Positions 61,474 through 64,000 of a stretch of 64,000 nt of DNA are shown piece by piece. The number at the start of each line of letters is the position of its first letter. Position 1 is the stretch's first letter. The translations under genes were made by a program, and so were the position numbers. The notes below the pieces were generated by a model. It was not told the origin of the DNA, did not search any database, and worked only from the letters and a program-made list of their open reading frames with translations. This DNA is from Toxonevra muliebris. Taxonomy: Eukaryota; Arthropoda; Insecta; Diptera; Pallopteridae. Location of the stretch: assembly GCA_963691655.1 (NCBI GenBank), contig OY829328.1, forward strand, positions 31,391,890-31,455,889, written 5' to 3'.

Positions 61474-64000
61474 TACTATTAATTTAATTCCCGGCAAGGT
61501 CATAATACTATACTTTGAAAATTCATTTTCATATTATTTATAATTATCAACTATCATCAATAATCATAAATTACCGCAAAAATTTATTCTACCAACACCT
61601 TAAAAATTCCTCCAGCTAATTTACTAAAGTAAAAAATATCATTACGACATCATTTGGTATATACATACAAGACTGACCACTGGTGCCATGAAGGCTCAAT
61701 ACTTCTCAACACTGTAATTTGAATGTCAGCCTTAGCACAATCTGAATAGTGCAGAAGTAGAGGATAGCCTAATCGCCTACTCAAACAATAATTATCGAGT
61801 GTGACATAGATCGCTAGTGTCGAAACTGATTTCGTATGGGGACGGTAATATCTTGATGGATTATGAGTTTTCGTAGTGACCGTTCTATCCATGTTGTGGT
61901 AGACGATATTACTTTAGAAACATATTCCATTAACGTTAAAAACCCTATCTACTTTTTCGCGGATAACAGCGAACAATTACCTAATAATCACATATTTGGA
62001 GTGTCGAAAGAAGCAGAAAAGTGCATCGGTTTTAGAGACCGCTGCCCAACATTGCGACAAAGCTAAAGGGGACAGTATAAAGTCCAGTCCTATTGAATTC
62101 TTGAATATCATAGAAACGTGGTCTGTGCGACTCCATTCTACCGTTAATTTCATGGTAGATGTTCTGCACATATGTACGTTTTGATGCCACTAGTTTGCGT
62201 GTTCGCCAGAACTACATGAGCCACAGCCGGAACTCACGTTTTCCACGTGGACACGGTATTCCAACGCATCACGCATTACAATGATACTTATTTTCTTTGA
62301 CCTTTCCAAATTCGAAGCAAACGCATCAGTGGACCCAGAGATTTCCGAAGGGGTTTCAAGTTTTTCGTCCCTGTAAAATTTGTTCTAGATTCATGACTAA
62401 CTGGGGATGTAGTTAATTTGAAAACCTACTCTAGTATCCACTAGGGAATATCAGTAACGTCCTTTAAGTAATCCATTAATTTTGACTACATAATTTATTT
62501 GCGTTTGAACATTTTCTTAATTTATTTAAAACTTTCAATAACTACGTAAACATTATTCAAGTTGAATATTTTGATGTTATAATTTTTTTTTTATATTGCA
62601 TATCTAAAGTAATTGGAATGATATTAATAATTTTGTCAATAATAAACAATAATCCACTTGAAAGTAATAGCAAAATATATAACCAACACATGCAAACGTA
62701 CATACGAGTACATGTGCACGCCAAAATTCTCTAAACTGGGTCTAAATGATTTAATTTCATTGAGTGCGACGACGACAACGAAAGCGACACCAATGCCCAT
62801 GACGCTTTTATAACCTCATTTTCATAAAGACAAACAAAATGAATAGGTCTGGTTAATAGCCTTATTATTATTATTATTATGTTGCTGGCTGGCATTGTTG
62901 TTGTTGTTTATTTAGTGGCAACACAAAAATAGCATTGAAGGTCATAAAACTAAATCTTTCCAATTTACTTCCATAATATATTGTATAAAAAAAATAAAAG
63001 TGCTCATATACATATGCGTCTACACACATACATATACATACCTACCGTACGTTCACACAGAGCAAACACACACACATATGCAAAATTGGCAAAATATTTA
63101 CATTTGAAGTAGAGTTAATATTTTCGGAAATGTCAGAAATGATTGCGCGCGATAATGATAATAATGTAAAACGTTTGTGTTGTTGATTTTGATAAGCTAA
63201 TTTACATTTTAGTTAGAGTTTTATATAAAATATGTAATAAGTTTTGAAAGGTACAAGTATAAATATTTATTAAAAATATATAAATTAGGCTTTATTAAAA
63301 TAGATGTAATAAAATTAAAAATTGTATGCTCAAAACTACGTAGTTTCCTAATTCCATATCTCAGCACGCAGACATATTTTTACATACATGCGAAATGCCA
63401 AGGGTGCACAGGAATTTGTACTTTTCAATTGTCGCCACTAGAGTCACCAACTTTTATGCAACATTGTGTTGGAATTCTTTGAATTCTTCAAAAGCTCAAG
63501 TGGTTGCTATTTTGATGATATCTGTTATTATTGTTGTTGTTGTTGAAAAACACTTGTTTGCGTAAATAATGTGACCGACCACGTGCAAGATGTATTTTGT
63601 TGTTATGCTCGTATTTGTTGTTATTGTTTTGGGGAAGGTACCAAATTTTAGGCGCGCTACAAATATATTGCATATGAATGCATTAAAAACTACCAATGCG
63701 CAGGACTCTAAAACAACCCTTAGACTTGCAATAGAGGATAAAAATAAAGAAATAAAAAACATGAAAAAACCTTAAACGTCTTCTTCAATCCAAGAGTCTT
63801 GGAATGCATGAACGAGAACAACAACAACAATAAACTCAAAAGATGCAACCCACATGCCGATGGTAAGCATAGCAGAGCACGTGATATCCGATAAAATCAT
63901 TTTATAAAGTTTCTTATAATTATAATCAATATTAAAATCAAATAAAATATTTTTGCAATATCCTTTAAATTTTGTTTATACTCTTCTCCCCAACAACAAA

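Larger units (their letters stand above)
46754..64000. other. Long stretch without a supported coding exon
   Basis: Probably intron and flank of the second gene. It contains transposon pieces (listed separately), CA/TG tracts (55150-55200, 63050-63080) and GTT/ATT tracts (62865-62910, 63520-63550). I found no splice-bounded frame of coding composition in 46760-47660, 49400-54200, 54790-57700, 59650-60720 or 61480-64000. Inverted CATGCGAAC and GTTCGCATG around 53032-53057 form a small perfect hairpin of unknown meaning. Confidence 0.4.

Noticed and set aside
61650..62310. GC-richer segment with overlapping short frames on both strands
   Set aside because: It looks like a decayed repeat, but no motif could be tied to a family.

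Overview
The window looks like nuclear DNA of a higher (brachyceran) fly. It is AT-rich, has long introns, CAA/CAG-type simple repeats coding for Asn and Gln runs, fly-like splice sites, and many insect transposon families. The one gene that can be named with confidence is ced-6, whose exon layout and protein resemble the Drosophila gene I know. I cannot fix the genus.

Layout. (1) 1-300 is a non-LTR reverse transcriptase fragment running off the left edge. (2) 1164-1304 (+) is a probable last coding exon of an unrecognised gene, tail to tail with ced-6. (3) ced-6 (minus strand) has six coding exons between 9087 and 2570, which join in frame to 500 residues. A proposed non-coding first exon at 20892-20956 gives a first intron of about 11.7 kb. 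Introns 1 and 5 hold several terminal-inverted-repeat elements. (4) 21-33 kb is intergenic. It is dominated by a nested stack at 26.8-31.5 kb: a non-LTR retrotransposon interrupted by a Transib-like (RAG1-related) DNA transposon and, separately, by a mariner element. Removing each insertion with one target-site copy restores an open reading frame in the host element. (5) A second gene (+) is proposed from a TATA/Inr/DPE-like promoter at 33715, a non-coding exon 33743-33817, a start exon 34120-34191, and two large Gln/Ser/Thr/Asn-rich coding exons 45123-45745 and 45826-46753. The phases agree across an intron of about 10.9 kb. Its 3' end is not visible and its family is not recognised. It is head to head with ced-6. 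(6) 46.8-64 kb has no coding exon I can support. It holds transposon relics (Tc1-like, piggyBac-type MITE, RT fragment, other inverted-repeat elements) and simple repeats.

Ced-6 is a PTB-domain adaptor for engulfment and endocytic receptors. Nothing indicates that the second gene works with it. No CRISPR array, intact tRNA or rRNA gene, or bacterial-type operon is present. All placements come from reading the sequence; no database search was run.
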